Shown in pieces: positions 39,269 through 49,531 of a stretch of 64,000 nt of DNA (positions within the stretch are counted from its first letter, which is position 1; each line of letters starts with the position of its first letter). The stretch comes from Candidatus Falkowella caecavicola. Lineage in GTDB: Bacteria; Bacillota; Clostridia; Oscillospirales; Ruminococcaceae. The position numbers were made by a program, and so were the translations under genes. The notes below the pieces were generated by a model. The model saw only the letters and a list, made by a program, of their open reading frames with translations. It ran no database searches and was not told the DNA's origin. The stretch spans positions 36,719 through 100,718 of the forward strand of contig CAJFUK010000075.1 of assembly GCA_904420125.1 (NCBI GenBank). Reading direction: 5' to 3'.

Positions 39269-40546
39269 TTATGCTTTGGGTTCTACAATAGAGATCGCAC
39301 AGCGATTCTGATCAAATTGCATCAAACGTCTTGTAACATCTTCCAGTGTAACGCGGGCAGCAACTTCTACCGTATCATAAATGTCCACCCCTGAAAAATG
39401 TGCCTGCACCAGGCCATTTGCTACACGTTCGACACTGTTGAAGCTACAGACATAATCACCATATAAAGCTTTTTTTACGTTTTCAAAATCTTCTTTTGGT
39501 ATTCCTTCCTGCTTCAACCGTTCCAATTCCTGATTGAGCGCCGTATATACTGCGCGGGGATTGCGGGATTCTCCCTCAAAAACAGAACAAAAATAACCAA
39601 ACCCCGACATCGTATCACTGCCGAAAGAAGGACTGATCAATCCCTGATCGTATAAACGGCGGTAGAGTGGACTGCCGCTTCCACAAAGAAGAAGATTGAC
39701 GATTTCTGTTTCAATTCCGGCCTGTACTTCCTGGATGCCACTACAGGGCTCCATTTTATAACCAATGGCAAACAGTGGCATAGAAACCTCCATTTGCTGT
39801 ACCACTTCCGGTTTTGCAATTTCTGCAGGTTCATTATAGTCGCTGCGTTGAATTTGCGGATCTGTATCCGGTGTCAGCAATTGATCGGCAATCGCCAGCG
39901 CTTCATCCGGATCAAAATTTCCGGCAATCGCCAACACCATATTCTGCAGGCTGTAGAAAGTACGGTAACAGCGATATAACAAATCCTTATCAATTTTTGC
40001 AATACTTTCTACAGTGCCAGCAATATCGATTTTCACTGGGTGGTTCTGATATAAAGCACCGAGGAGATTGAAAAACACCCGCCAATTGGCATTATCATCA
40101 TACATCCGAATTTCCTGCCCAATAATCCCCTGCTCCTTCTGCACATTTTCATCAGTAAAATAAGGGTCACGTACAAAAGAAAGCAAAATCTCCAGAGACT
40201 CCTGAAAATGATCTGCGCAGGAGAACAGGTAACAGGTACGGTCAAAAGAAGTAAAGGCATTGGCAGATGCACCGGTTTTGGCAAAAAGCGCAAATGCATC
40301 CCCCTCTTTGCTTTCAAACATTTTATGCTCCAGATAGTGAGCAATCCCGTCCGGTACTGTCACGAATTCAGGATCAGCGGCCGTTTTAAAAGTGCGGTTT
40401 GTCGAACCATAATGAGTTCCGAAAATAGCATATACGCTGCTGTACCCCTTCATAGGATAAAGCAGGATGGTCAATCCTGAGGGATGCTGAACCCGGATAT
40501 ATTCTTCGCGAATCCTTTCGCTTTTAAAAATTTCTTTCTGGGACAT
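39269..40546 (-). CDS. M16 family peptidase, active-site subunit (YfmH-like)
   Basis: Zinc peptidase of the pitrilysin/MPP-like family. The inverted zinc motif HYLEH is present in GIAHYLEHKMFESKEGD, with the downstream Glu region in the following helices. The 425 residues make two M16 modules. It pairs with the next upstream gene, whose product lacks the zinc site; together they resemble the Bacillus YfmF/YfmH (YmfF/YmfH) pair, which some annotations link to EF-P modification. The ATG lies 3 bases after the partner stop. Confidence 0.9.
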   Translation of the reverse strand: MSQKEIFKSERIREEYIRVQHPSGLTILLYPMKGYSSVYAIFGTHYGSTNRTFKTAADPEFVTVPDGIAHYLEHKMFESKEGDAFALFAKTGASANAFTSFDRTCYLFSCADHFQESLEILLSFVRDPYFTDENVQKEQGIIGQEIRMYDDNANWRVFFNLLGALYQNHPVKIDIAGTVESIAKIDKDLLYRCYRTFYSLQNMVLAIAGNFDPDEALAIADQLLTPDTDPQIQRSDYNEPAEIAKPEVVQQMEVSMPLFAIGYKMEPCSGIQEVQAGIETEIVNLLLCGSGSPLYRRLYDQGLISPSFGSDTMSGFGYFCSVFEGESRNPRAVYTALNQELERLKQEGIPKEDFENVKKALYGDYVCSFNSVERVANGLVQAHFSGVDIYDTVEVAARVTLEDVTRRLMQFDQNRCAISIVEPKA

Positions 40547-40549
40547 GGC

Positions 40550-41830
40550 TTATTCCTCCTCTCCCGTCAGAACATATATGGTATCCAAACGCACTTTCTG
40601 TGCTGCAGCAATCACATCATCACGGGTAATCTGGCGCAGATTCTGCGCTTCTTCTTCCGGCGTCACCTTTGTACCATAACAGATCTGCTGCAAGTACCAG
40701 GCTTCCGTTCCGCCGAGAGAATCATTGACGGACTTCAGATTATCTACCATGCTGAGCACCGCCTGTTCAAATTCCTGGTCTGTAAACGCCCCATCCTGAA
40801 TGACTGCCAACTGCCGAAGAATTTCTTCTTTTGCTTTCTGAATATTCTGTTTTTCCACACCGGAGTCTACTAACAGAATTCCTTTGGCGCGGTCAAACCG
40901 TGCGGCGCAGTAATAACACAAACTCAGTTTTTCCCGCACGTGCTGGAATAGTCTGGACAACGGTGTCCCGCCGTATAATGCGGTCATCAGGCGCATAGCG
41001 TTGATATCCGGATCCGCCGCATGGACACCTGTACTGAAGCCCATGACCAGTTTGGACTGGGATACCTGTAGTTTTTCTGTTTTTTCTTTCACCGGTCCAT
41101 GTCCTGAAAAAGCCTGACTGGTAATCCCGGCGGCAGGTAAATGAGGCATATCAGCAAAAGCTTTTTTGGTTTCCTGCAGCGCAATTTCCGGATTTCCGCA
41201 ACCAACAAACAAAATTTCAATGGAGGCAGACCGGATCAAAGACCTGTAAGCTTCTGTCAACTCTTTTTGAGAAATAGATTTAACCTGCTCCACGGTGCCG
41301 TATTTATCAATCCCATAAGGATCTCCTGCGCACATGGTTTCCAATGCACGCCGAATTGCATAACTGCGCTTCTCATTAATTTCACTTTCAATCAGATCAA
41401 TCAACATTTGGCGTTCCAGATTGAGCTCTTTTTCTGAAAAGAGCCCGTCCGGCAGGCAGGGACGCAAAAGAATGGCGAATAGGATGTCCGTCATTTCTTT
41501 AATAATATTTTCTCCCTCTAAGGTATACGCGTTATCAATTCCAGTGATGGAAAGCCCAATTACCTGGTTGTCCCCTGACTTGCGGACATCAGTATCCAGG
41601 TAAGAACCATATAGAGAGTAAAGTTTTTGATTCAGCTGGGTAAAGTCGGGATAATCTGCACATCCTTTGCGCAGAACAAAAGGAATCAGCGCGTTTGCAG
41701 ATACAGTTTCTTTCTGAAGTGGGATAAACAGGTTGATGGAAATACGGTTGGTCTTATATCTGGCATCAACCACACTGCTGAAATATATCGAATCGCTGAT
41801 TTTTGTGCGATTCAGCGGATAAGCTGTCAT
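40550..41830 (-). CDS. M16 family protein without zinc site (YfmF-like)
   Basis: 426 residues with the M16 fold (VSANALIPFVLRKGCADYPD at the position of the first module), but no HxxEH: the corresponding segment reads DFTQLNQKLYSLYGSYLDTD, so it is the non-catalytic partner. It is translationally linked to the active subunit downstream. It has its own promoter 50 bases upstream and is the first gene of a likely yfmF-yfmH-lgt-folD transcript. Confidence 0.88.
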   Translation of the reverse strand: MTAYPLNRTKISDSIYFSSVVDARYKTNRISINLFIPLQKETVSANALIPFVLRKGCADYPDFTQLNQKLYSLYGSYLDTDVRKSGDNQVIGLSITGIDNAYTLEGENIIKEMTDILFAILLRPCLPDGLFSEKELNLERQMLIDLIESEINEKRSYAIRRALETMCAGDPYGIDKYGTVEQVKSISQKELTEAYRSLIRSASIEILFVGCGNPEIALQETKKAFADMPHLPAAGITSQAFSGHGPVKEKTEKLQVSQSKLVMGFSTGVHAADPDINAMRLMTALYGGTPLSRLFQHVREKLSLCYYCAARFDRAKGILLVDSGVEKQNIQKAKEEILRQLAVIQDGAFTDQEFEQAVLSMVDNLKSVNDSLGGTEAWYLQQICYGTKVTPEEEAQNLRQITRDDVIAAAQKVRLDTIYVLTGEEE

Positions 41831-41879
41831 AATCTGTTCCTTCTTTCCGGATGGCCATTTTTATTAAGTATCTTTTGTC

Positions 41880-41908
41880 ATTGTACCATAATTATGTACG
41901 AAATACAA
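41880..41908 (-). promoter_or_regulatory. Promoter of the M16 pair-lgt-folD group
   Basis: On the minus strand, TTGTAT (41903-41908), a 17-base spacer and TACAAT (41880-41885). Confidence 0.6.
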
Positions 41909-41973
41909 CATTTCCAGTATAAAAATGCCAAAGCAGCTTTTAAGAAGCACTGTTTTCCTGAAAAATATGCAGC

Positions 41974-42010
41974 AAAAGACAGGAGACATATTTTGTGTCT
42001 CCTGTCTTTT
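41974..42010 (-). terminator. Terminator after pfkA
   Basis: A perfect 15-base stem AAAAGACAGGAGACA / TGTCTCCTGTCTTTT with a 7-base loop, 43 bases past the pfkA stop. The A/T-run ends let it work in both directions. Confidence 0.88.
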
Positions 42011-42052
42011 ATCACTTGATCAATGGATCCAAAATTTTTATAAAATACATGG

Positions 42053-43018
42053 TTAAAAAGCAACATCGTTTGCAATTCTGTACAAATCCATGTCCAGGCT
42101 TTTTTTCATCTTCAGTGCTTCCTGAATATCAAAATTGACCAACTGTCCGTTTTGGAAGCCAACGACCCGGTTACCGATCCCCTTTGCCAGCAATTCTACC
42201 GCATAATGTCCCAGCTGAGTTCCGGCTACACGATCTCGAACCGTTGGAGAACCTCCGCGCTGTACGTGACCAAGGACCATGGATCTGGACTCAATGCCGG
42301 TAGTTTCTTCGATCTCTTTTGCAAGTTCTGCCACGCCGCCAACGCCTTCTGCAACAAAAATCAGGAACTGACGCTTTCCAGCCGCATAAGACTTCTGAAT
42401 TTTTTTCATCATTGCTTCTTTATCAAACTCGACTTCCGGTACAACAATATAGGTTGCCCCACAGGCAATGCCAGCGTTCAGCGCAATATGGCCTGCATGG
42501 CGTCCCATAACCTCGATCACCATACAGCGTTCATGGGACTGTGCGGTATCCCGCAGAAAATCGGACATCTGCATGGCAGTATTCATAGCCGTATCATAAC
42601 CGATGGTGTACTCAGTGCAGGAAATATCGTTATCAATCGTACCAGGAACACCAACGCAAGGAATTCCCATAGCCGACAGATCCGCCGCACCACGGAAAGA
42701 CCCGTCGCCGCCAATAACAACCAGTCCGTTAATCCCTATTTTTTCACAGGCGTCTTTTCCTTTTGCAACGCCTTCCTGATAGCGGAACTCTTCGCAGCGC
42801 GCTGTACGAAGGATGGTTCCCCCACGCTGAATGATATCAGACACGCTGCCTATGTCCATTGGAATCACTTCATGATTCAGCAAGCCGGTATAGCCTCTCA
42901 TGATACCTACTACTTCTATTCCTTTTTCCAATGCACTGCGAACAACCGCACGTACAGCTGCATTCATACCGGGTGCATCGCCGCCGCTGGTCAGTACGCC
43001 AATTTTTTTAACTTCCAT
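42053..43018 (-). CDS. pfkA: ATP-dependent 6-phosphofructokinase
   Basis: Commits fructose 6-phosphate to glycolysis. 321 residues from ATG 43018; an in-frame TTG at 43024 is only 2 bases from GGGAGG, so the ATG with 8-base spacing is preferred. Motifs are KIGVLTSGGDAPGMNAAVRA, the nucleotide loop GGDGSFRGA (Gly rather than Asp at the discriminating position, hence ATP- not PPi-dependent) and the substrate site GTIDNDI. It has its own promoter between dnaE and pfkA. Confidence 0.96.
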   Translation of the reverse strand: MEVKKIGVLTSGGDAPGMNAAVRAVVRSALEKGIEVVGIMRGYTGLLNHEVIPMDIGSVSDIIQRGGTILRTARCEEFRYQEGVAKGKDACEKIGINGLVVIGGDGSFRGAADLSAMGIPCVGVPGTIDNDISCTEYTIGYDTAMNTAMQMSDFLRDTAQSHERCMVIEVMGRHAGHIALNAGIACGATYIVVPEVEFDKEAMMKKIQKSYAAGKRQFLIFVAEGVGGVAELAKEIEETTGIESRSMVLGHVQRGGSPTVRDRVAGTQLGHYAVELLAKGIGNRVVGFQNGQLVNFDIQEALKMKKSLDMDLYRIANDVAF

Positions 43019-43072
43019 AACCAAGGCCTCCCATATCAGATTTCATATTCCCTATTTTCTTTCCAATGATTT

Positions 43073-43102
43073 ATTTTACTATAATCGTTAATTCTATGTC
43101 AA
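43073..43102 (-). promoter_or_regulatory. Promoter of pfkA
   Basis: On the minus strand, a perfect TTGACA (43097-43102), an 18-base spacer and TAAAAT (43073-43078). Confidence 0.7.
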
Positions 43103-43150
43103 TACCAAGTCTGTAAAATTTTCAAATTTCGCCGAAAGTCTACAGATTGG

Positions 43151-46100
43151 TCAGCGTAATACGACATTGGCAGGACCTACAAGCGCCGCCAATTCTTCAG
43201 TCAGCAAGGCAGACGGCAATACGGAAAACTGCTGGGGTAATTTTTTATACTGCTGTTCCCGTTCAAAATATAAAACGACCGGGCAGGAACCGGGATATTT
43301 TTTCAAGACAGCAGCAATCTGATCCAGAAGCGGCTGTTGTTCCGAAGAACAGCGGAGAAACAGCCTTGTTGTATCCGTGGGCCTATCGGAAACTGCCGCT
43401 TCCGATTCCTCTTTTTTCTTTTCTGCCGCAGCCTTACGAAATGCAGCGTAAGATTCCGGCGTATACAGCCGGCTGCATACCAGGCTTTCCGGCTCGTTTT
43501 CCTTAACAGAAACCGTCCCATCAATCACCAGAATCTTCCCCTCCTGCAGATACGACTGACTATTGGCATATACATTTGGAAAAACAACGATTTCAACTGT
43601 ACCAGTCAGATCTTCCAGTGTTATAAAGGCCATTTGCGTACTGGCGCGGGTGGTCAGCACTTTTTTGGAGATCACCACCCCCATAACCGTCACCCGGTCA
43701 TTTTCATGATAGGCAGAAGATGCGTTTTCACGGGATACAATCTGTTCGATTGGAACAAATTTATATTGCTCCAGCAAGTCCTTATACGCATCCAATGGAT
43801 GCGCGGAAATATAAAGACCAACTGTCTCCTTCTCCATTCGGATCATTTCTTCTAATGGAAATTCTGCTAAAGGCTGTATATGAAATTCTTCTGTCTGACC
43901 CATATCTAATGATCCACCGAACAGATTGATCTGTCCGCTGACATTGGTACGCTTTTTATTCTCGATAAAATCCAGCATTTCGGCGTAAACATGCAGCATT
44001 TCCCGCCGATTGTTTGGAAAACTGTCAAACGCGCCGCACTGAATCAGCCCTTCCAGCGTACGCTTATTCAAATCTTTCCCACTCATTCGCTCACAAAAAT
44101 CATATAGCGAAGTAAAGGGCTTTTGCTGACGTTCCCGGATCACCCCATCAATCAGCCCTTTTCCAACGCCTTTTACAGCGACAAGACCAAAACGGATATC
44201 TTTTCCACTGACAGTAAAACCAGCATCACTCTCATTAATATCGGGAGGCAGAATACGGATTCCCAATTTTTTGCATTCTCCAATATATTCAATCACCTTA
44301 TCGTTGTTATAAAGGACGCTGGTCAGCAAGGCAGCCATATATTCCCTGGGATACCGGCATTTTAGAAAAGCCGTCTGATATACAATCAAAGCATAAGCGG
44401 CTGCATGCGCTTTGTTAAAAGCATAGGAAGCAAATCCAGCCATTTCATCAAAAATATCTTCGGCCACATCCGGCGGTACGCCATTGGCAACCGCCCCAGG
44501 ACATTCTACAGAACCATCGGGATTTTTTTTCCCATAAATAAAATTTTGGCGTTCTTTTTCCATGACATCCGCTTTTTTCTTGGCCATAGCACGGCGCACC
44601 AGGTCCGCACGGCCATAAGAATACCCAGCCAATTGGGTACAGATCTGCATAACCTGTTCCTGATATACAATGACCCCATATGTCACATCCAAAATCGGCT
44701 GCAACAAAGGATGTTTAAACGTCACCAGAGCGGGATTATGCCGATTCCGCACATAGGTTGGGATCGACTCCATCGGACCGGGACGGTAAAGAGAAATAAC
44801 AGCAATAATATCCTCAAAACCTTCCGGTTTTAATTGCATCAGAAGCTGTTTGATACCCCCGCTTTCCATTTGGAAAACACCCGCCGTAGCTCCTTGTCCC
44901 AACATTGCATAGACATCAGGCGCATCCATTGGAATCTCTTTGATCTGAAAAGATGGGTCGGTTTTCTGGATGTTTTTTTCCGCCTCCCGGATGATGGTCA
45001 GGTTACGCAGTCCCAAAAAATCCATTTTAACCAGGCCCAGTTCTTCCAGCGTATGCCATTCATACTGCGTAATAATCGCATCATCACTTTTAGCAAGAGG
45101 AACATATTCTACTGCAGGATCCGCTGTAATCACAACACCGGCCGCGTGAATTGAAGTATGGCGCGGCATCCCTTCCAGCTTGGCAGCAGTATCAATCAGT
45201 TCCTTGATTTGTGGGGATGCCATATACTGCTCTCTCAATTTGGCCGAAGCCTGCAGAGCTGCTGCAATCGTAATATTCAGTTCATACGGCACCATCTTGG
45301 CAACCTGATCAACCGTCTGATATGAAATTCCCAAAGCACGACCAACGTCCCGGATAGCCGCGCGTGCAGCCATGGTTCCAAAAGTGACAATCTGCACGAC
45401 ATGATCCGAACCATATTTTTCGACAACATAATCCAGAACTTCCTGCCGGCGCTCATAACAAAAATCAACATCAAAATCCGGCATGCTGACACGTTCCGGA
45501 TTCAAAAAACGTTCAAAAACCAGATTATACCGAATGGGATCAATGCCGGTAATGCCGATACAATAGGCGGCCAGACTGGCAGCACCGGATCCTCTTCCGG
45601 GACCTACCGGAATTCCCCTGTCTTTGGCAAACTGAATATAATCCTGTACGATCAGATAATAGTCCACATATCCCATCCGGACAATGACATCTATTTCATA
45701 AGCAAGGCGCTCCTGCAACTCCTGGGATGGATTTTTCCCATAAATCCGGCGTAATCCCTCCTGGCAGAGCCGGCGAAAATAAACACTGTTTTCACTGCCA
45801 TCCGGCGTATGAAAGGCCGGCAGCTTAGCCTGTCCAAATGAAAAATCCACCTGGCAGCGCTCGGCAATACGCACCGTGTTTTCCAAAGCCCCCATTGCAA
45901 TCGCTTCCGGAAAGGCTTCCAGGCACCGCGCCATTTCTTCTCCGCTTTTGACATAGAATTCCTCTGTCTCAAAAGCCATGCTATTTTCTTCCCCAACCAC
46001 ATGGTTAGTCTGAATACAAACCAATACGTTCTGAATCCTGGCATCCTCTTTTTTTAAATAATGCGCATCATTCGTCAGAACCAGCGGGATGCCGGTCTCT

Positions 46101-46687
46101 TTGGACAGGCGGATGAGCATAGGAAGGATTTTCTGCTGTTCTTTCAGTTCATGATTTTGAATCTCCAAAAAATAATTGCCTGCAGGAAAAACAGAAGCAT
46201 AGCGCAGCGCCGCTTCCTTTGCTCCAGCATAATCCCCGGCTGTAAGACGGCGCGGAATTTCTCCCGCCAAGCAGGCAGAAAGACAGATCAGCCCCTCACT
46301 GTGCATCCGGAGCAAATCAAAATCAATGCGGGGCTTGTTATAAAAACCGTCAATGTATCCTGCAGATACCAACTTGATCAAGTTCTGATAACCGGTCATA
46401 TTTTCACAAAGAAGCACTAAATGAAATGGGCTTGTATCTATTCCGTGCACCTTATCAAAACGGGTACGGGGCGCAACATAGACTTCACATCCGATAATCG
46501 GACGGATGCCCTCTTTTTTGCAGGCATGGTAAAACTCAATCACCCCGTACATACAGCCGTGATCGGTAATGGCCACAGCCGTCTGGCCAAGGGATTTGAC
46601 GTGTGCGGGAAGGTCACGGATCCGGCAGGCTCCATCCAGCAGGCTATATTCTGTATGTAAATGCAGATGGACAAAATCGTTTCCCAT
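43151..46687 (-). CDS. dnaE: DNA polymerase III alpha subunit, DnaE type
   Basis: Second replicative polymerase (lagging strand/primer extension in Gram-positives). The 1178 residues include the N-terminal PHP domain FVHLHLHTEYSLLDGACRI, the catalytic Asp pair in PDFDVDFCYERR, the GRGSGAASLAAY loop and a C-terminal OB fold (VTVMGVVISKKVLTTRAST). There is no inserted exonuclease, unlike PolC. It lies between whiA and pfkA, a common Clostridia order. Confidence 0.97.
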   Translation of the reverse strand: MGNDFVHLHLHTEYSLLDGACRIRDLPAHVKSLGQTAVAITDHGCMYGVIEFYHACKKEGIRPIIGCEVYVAPRTRFDKVHGIDTSPFHLVLLCENMTGYQNLIKLVSAGYIDGFYNKPRIDFDLLRMHSEGLICLSACLAGEIPRRLTAGDYAGAKEAALRYASVFPAGNYFLEIQNHELKEQQKILPMLIRLSKETGIPLVLTNDAHYLKKEDARIQNVLVCIQTNHVVGEENSMAFETEEFYVKSGEEMARCLEAFPEAIAMGALENTVRIAERCQVDFSFGQAKLPAFHTPDGSENSVYFRRLCQEGLRRIYGKNPSQELQERLAYEIDVIVRMGYVDYYLIVQDYIQFAKDRGIPVGPGRGSGAASLAAYCIGITGIDPIRYNLVFERFLNPERVSMPDFDVDFCYERRQEVLDYVVEKYGSDHVVQIVTFGTMAARAAIRDVGRALGISYQTVDQVAKMVPYELNITIAAALQASAKLREQYMASPQIKELIDTAAKLEGMPRHTSIHAAGVVITADPAVEYVPLAKSDDAIITQYEWHTLEELGLVKMDFLGLRNLTIIREAEKNIQKTDPSFQIKEIPMDAPDVYAMLGQGATAGVFQMESGGIKQLLMQLKPEGFEDIIAVISLYRPGPMESIPTYVRNRHNPALVTFKHPLLQPILDVTYGVIVYQEQVMQICTQLAGYSYGRADLVRRAMAKKKADVMEKERQNFIYGKKNPDGSVECPGAVANGVPPDVAEDIFDEMAGFASYAFNKAHAAAYALIVYQTAFLKCRYPREYMAALLTSVLYNNDKVIEYIGECKKLGIRILPPDINESDAGFTVSGKDIRFGLVAVKGVGKGLIDGVIRERQQKPFTSLYDFCERMSGKDLNKRTLEGLIQCGAFDSFPNNRREMLHVYAEMLDFIENKKRTNVSGQINLFGGSLDMGQTEEFHIQPLAEFPLEEMIRMEKETVGLYISAHPLDAYKDLLEQYKFVPIEQIVSRENASSAYHENDRVTVMGVVISKKVLTTRASTQMAFITLEDLTGTVEIVVFPNVYANSQSYLQEGKILVIDGTVSVKENEPESLVCSRLYTPESYAAFRKAAAEKKKEESEAAVSDRPTDTTRLFLRCSSEQQPLLDQIAAVLKKYPGSCPVVLYFEREQQYKKLPQQFSVLPSALLTEELAALVGPANVVLR

Positions 46688-46764
46688 ATGCGTTTCTTTC
46701 TCCCCTAACTTTTACTGATACCCGGCTTGTCCAGAATCCCGACTGTCCAGGATTCCCCAACCGA

Positions 46765-47634
46765 TCACTGCATTTTACGAATCTGCTCTGCCACTTCATG
46801 AATTTTTTTAAACCGGTGATTCATGCCCGAGCGGCTGATAACAGGTTCTGTAGACTCGCATAGTTCCCGTAATGAAGCATCTGGATTTTTTATCCGCAGT
46901 TGCGCGGCGAACTGCAGAGCTTCCGGCAAGGTGTCCAAACCGCGGGTTTCTGCAATCAATTGGATATCCTCCATTTGCCGTATAGAGGCTTCGACAGATT
47001 TTGCAATATTAGCCGTATCACAATTGGTTACTCGATTGGCCTTGTTACGTACATCTTTGACAATTTTAATATTCATAATTGCCAAAGATGCCTTCGTAGC
47101 GCCCATCAAGGTCAAAAAATCTTCAATATCTTCACTGTCTTTCTGATACAGAACAGAGAGATTCTTTCGAGTAATACTTTTCATTTGAATGCCTACATTT
47201 TCGGATAAGAAGATCCGGTAAGCCGTACAAAGGTTAGCGTCTGAAACAACGATTTCCAAATGATACTCTTTTTCCGGATTTGTAACCATGCCGGAAACCA
47301 GAAAGGTACCGCGCACAAAAGCACACCGGCAACAGGTATCCCGGAGTTCGTCAAAAATCTGTGCAGGCGCGCCGTTCATTTCCGGAAAACGGCGGAAAAC
47401 AGCTTCTTGAAAATCCTGGGGACTTCTCTCCTGCAAAGAAGAGGAGACACCGCATTCTTTTAGCAGCAGTTCTTCATAAGAGGCCGCCACAGCGGCGTGT
47501 TCTGTCTGCAACACAAAATCTCCTCTGACGGTCCTGGAAAACAGCAGCATGCCGTACAGCTGGGCACCAGCGCAATGCGGACAATGGAACTTGAGTTCAC
47601 AAAGTTCATTTTTTACATCTCCGGCAAATGACAT
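46765..47634 (-). CDS. whiA: WhiA homologue
   Basis: DNA-binding protein with an N-terminal degenerate LAGLIDADG fold and a C-terminal helix-turn-helix (NCDTANIAKSVEASIRQMED, then LRIKNPDASLRELCESTEP, to SGMNHRFKKIHEVA). It influences cell division and chromosome segregation in Firmicutes. The 289 residues start MSFAGDVKNELCELK, typical of the family. It follows rapZ by 9 bases; rapZ-whiA is a conserved pair. Confidence 0.95.
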   Translation of the reverse strand: MSFAGDVKNELCELKFHCPHCAGAQLYGMLLFSRTVRGDFVLQTEHAAVAASYEELLLKECGVSSSLQERSPQDFQEAVFRRFPEMNGAPAQIFDELRDTCCRCAFVRGTFLVSGMVTNPEKEYHLEIVVSDANLCTAYRIFLSENVGIQMKSITRKNLSVLYQKDSEDIEDFLTLMGATKASLAIMNIKIVKDVRNKANRVTNCDTANIAKSVEASIRQMEDIQLIAETRGLDTLPEALQFAAQLRIKNPDASLRELCESTEPVISRSGMNHRFKKIHEVAEQIRKMQ

Positions 47635-47643
47635 GAGCGCCTC

Positions 47644-48504
47644 CTATACTTTAATAATATCACGGTGCGCCACAACCACGCGATGTTCTTTATCAGACAG
47701 ATGTTTATACATTTTTTCGGCAAAAGTGACAGAACGGTGTTTTCCGCCCGTACAGCCAAACGCAATGGTCAACTGGCTTTTTCCTTCATTCAGATACAAC
47801 GGAAGCGAATAATCAACCAACGCTTCTATTCGCCGGTATAACTCCTGCGCTTCCGTATGGTCCATCACATACTCGCTGACCTCCCGATCCAGTCCGGTCT
47901 TATGTTTCAATGCAGGGATATAAAACGGATTCGGCAGACAGCGAACATCAAAAATCAAGTCCGCATCATGCGGGGGGCCATATTTAAACCCAAAAGATTC
48001 ACAGGTTACCAACATCCCGGTTACTGCATTGTCAAGAAAAATCATGGAAACCCTTTCTTTGAGTTGTGCAACAGAAAGGATCGACGTATCAATCACATAA
48101 TCAGCCCGTTCCATCACCGGGCTTAAGAGCTTTCTCTCCGTTTTGATGGCCTGCTCAATCGAACCATCGCAGCGGTCAATCAGTGGATGCTTCCTCCGGG
48201 TTTCTTTATAGCGCCGCATCAAGGTTGCATCATCTGCGTCTAAAAACAATATTTTATAAGGAATGTTCTGCGCATCCAACGTTTGTATTTCTTCAAACAG
48301 ACTGTGGAACAGTGCACCTCCCCGCATATCTGTTACAACCGCGGTTCGGGAAATGGCCCCGTTGGTTTCCGCGCAGATTGCTGTCAGCTGAGAGATCAGG
48401 CGGGCTGGCATATTATCTACACAGTAGAAACCGATATCTTCCAATGCCTTAATCGCACCGGATTTTCCTGCACCGGACATGCCGGTAATAATAATCAGTT
48501 CCAT
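47644..48504 (-). CDS. rapZ: RapZ/YvcJ nucleotide-binding protein
   Basis: P-loop protein; in E. coli it controls glmS through small RNA decay, in Bacillus YvcJ affects competence. The 286 residues have Walker A GMSGAGKSGAIKALED (about 8-23), FLDADDATLMRRYKETRR, and the C-terminal IAFGCTGGKHRSVTFAE motif. It sits between murB and whiA as in most Firmicutes. Confidence 0.96.
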   Translation of the reverse strand: MELIIITGMSGAGKSGAIKALEDIGFYCVDNMPARLISQLTAICAETNGAISRTAVVTDMRGGALFHSLFEEIQTLDAQNIPYKILFLDADDATLMRRYKETRRKHPLIDRCDGSIEQAIKTERKLLSPVMERADYVIDTSILSVAQLKERVSMIFLDNAVTGMLVTCESFGFKYGPPHDADLIFDVRCLPNPFYIPALKHKTGLDREVSEYVMDHTEAQELYRRIEALVDYSLPLYLNEGKSQLTIAFGCTGGKHRSVTFAEKMYKHLSDKEHRVVVAHRDIIKV

Positions 48505-48536
48505 ACAGTTTCTCCTCTTGTTTATAATTTGTAGAT

Positions 48537-49442
48537 TTAAAATATTTCAACTTCCGGTTCCAACCAAAAACCGGTCTGTTCCTTGACCCGCTTTTGTACC
48601 TGTTCAATCAGTGCCAATACATCAGTACAGGTAGCATTTCCGGTATTGATAATAAAACCGCTGTGTTTGGTACTGACCTGTGCGCCGCCTACTGAGAGCC
48701 CTTTTAAACCGCAGGATTCGATCAGCGCGGATGCATACGCCCCCTCCGGACGCTTAAAAGTACTGCCGGCACTCGGATATTCCAACGGCTGCTTTTCTTT
48801 TCTTTTCTGCAGAAACATCTCCATCTGTTGTTGGATGGTTTCCGGATCTCCCGGCCGCAAACGCAAATAGACATTTGTAATGACCCGATCGGATTCCATA
48901 TAGATACTGTGCCGGTAAGAAAGCGCCATATTTTGACGCAAAACCTCCCCGGTTTGTCCTGTCCGGTCCAGATCTTCGCATTTCAGCAGGATATCTGCCA
49001 TTTCTCCGCCATAAGCACCTGCATTCATATAGGCAGCGCCTCCGATACTTCCCGGAATTCCATAAGCAAACTCCATACCGGAAAGGCCTTCTCTGGCAGC
49101 AAACCTGCAGACCGAGGCCAGAGAAGCGCCGGCTTCACAACGCAAAATATTATCTGCCATCCGCTCTATTTTTGCAAACCGGGGTCCTAAATAGATCATA
49201 CAGGCACGGATACCCTCATCCGAAATTAAAAGATTAGAACCCTTTCCAATCACCCGTACGGGAACCATCCGGCTGTATGCTTCTTTTAAAAGAAACGCAA
49301 TGGAATCAACATCTCCCGGCTCAGCCAGGCAGCCACAAGGCCCTCCAATCCGAAAAGTCGTATAGGGTGCAAGACGTGCCTCCAAGATACAGGCAATCCC
49401 TTTTTCTTCGCATTTCGCCGCAATTTGTTCGTAATCGGTCAT
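48537..49442 (-). CDS. murB: UDP-N-acetylenolpyruvoylglucosamine reductase
   Basis: FAD/NADPH enzyme completing UDP-MurNAc synthesis for peptidoglycan. The 301 residues show the type IIb pattern: TTFRIGGPCGCLAEPGD, VIGKGSNLLISDEGI, the FAD loop GIPGSIGGAAYMNAGAYGGE, the catalytic Ser in YPSAGSTFKRPEG and EVEIF at the C-terminus. It lies between the PHP gene and rapZ. Confidence 0.96.
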   Translation of the reverse strand: MTDYEQIAAKCEEKGIACILEARLAPYTTFRIGGPCGCLAEPGDVDSIAFLLKEAYSRMVPVRVIGKGSNLLISDEGIRACMIYLGPRFAKIERMADNILRCEAGASLASVCRFAAREGLSGMEFAYGIPGSIGGAAYMNAGAYGGEMADILLKCEDLDRTGQTGEVLRQNMALSYRHSIYMESDRVITNVYLRLRPGDPETIQQQMEMFLQKRKEKQPLEYPSAGSTFKRPEGAYASALIESCGLKGLSVGGAQVSTKHSGFIINTGNATCTDVLALIEQVQKRVKEQTGFWLEPEVEIF

Positions 49443-49531
49443 GATGCCCCTTCCTTTCCCAGATTGAAAAATCTACTGTTCAATCTTCCTCCTGCGCAAT
49501 GAGGCAGTTTACAGAGGCCTCCCAGCCTCAT

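Noticed and set aside
42152..43069. 305-codon plus-strand open frame opposite pfkA
   Set aside because: It is the mirror of an intact PfkA with all motifs; no start signals.
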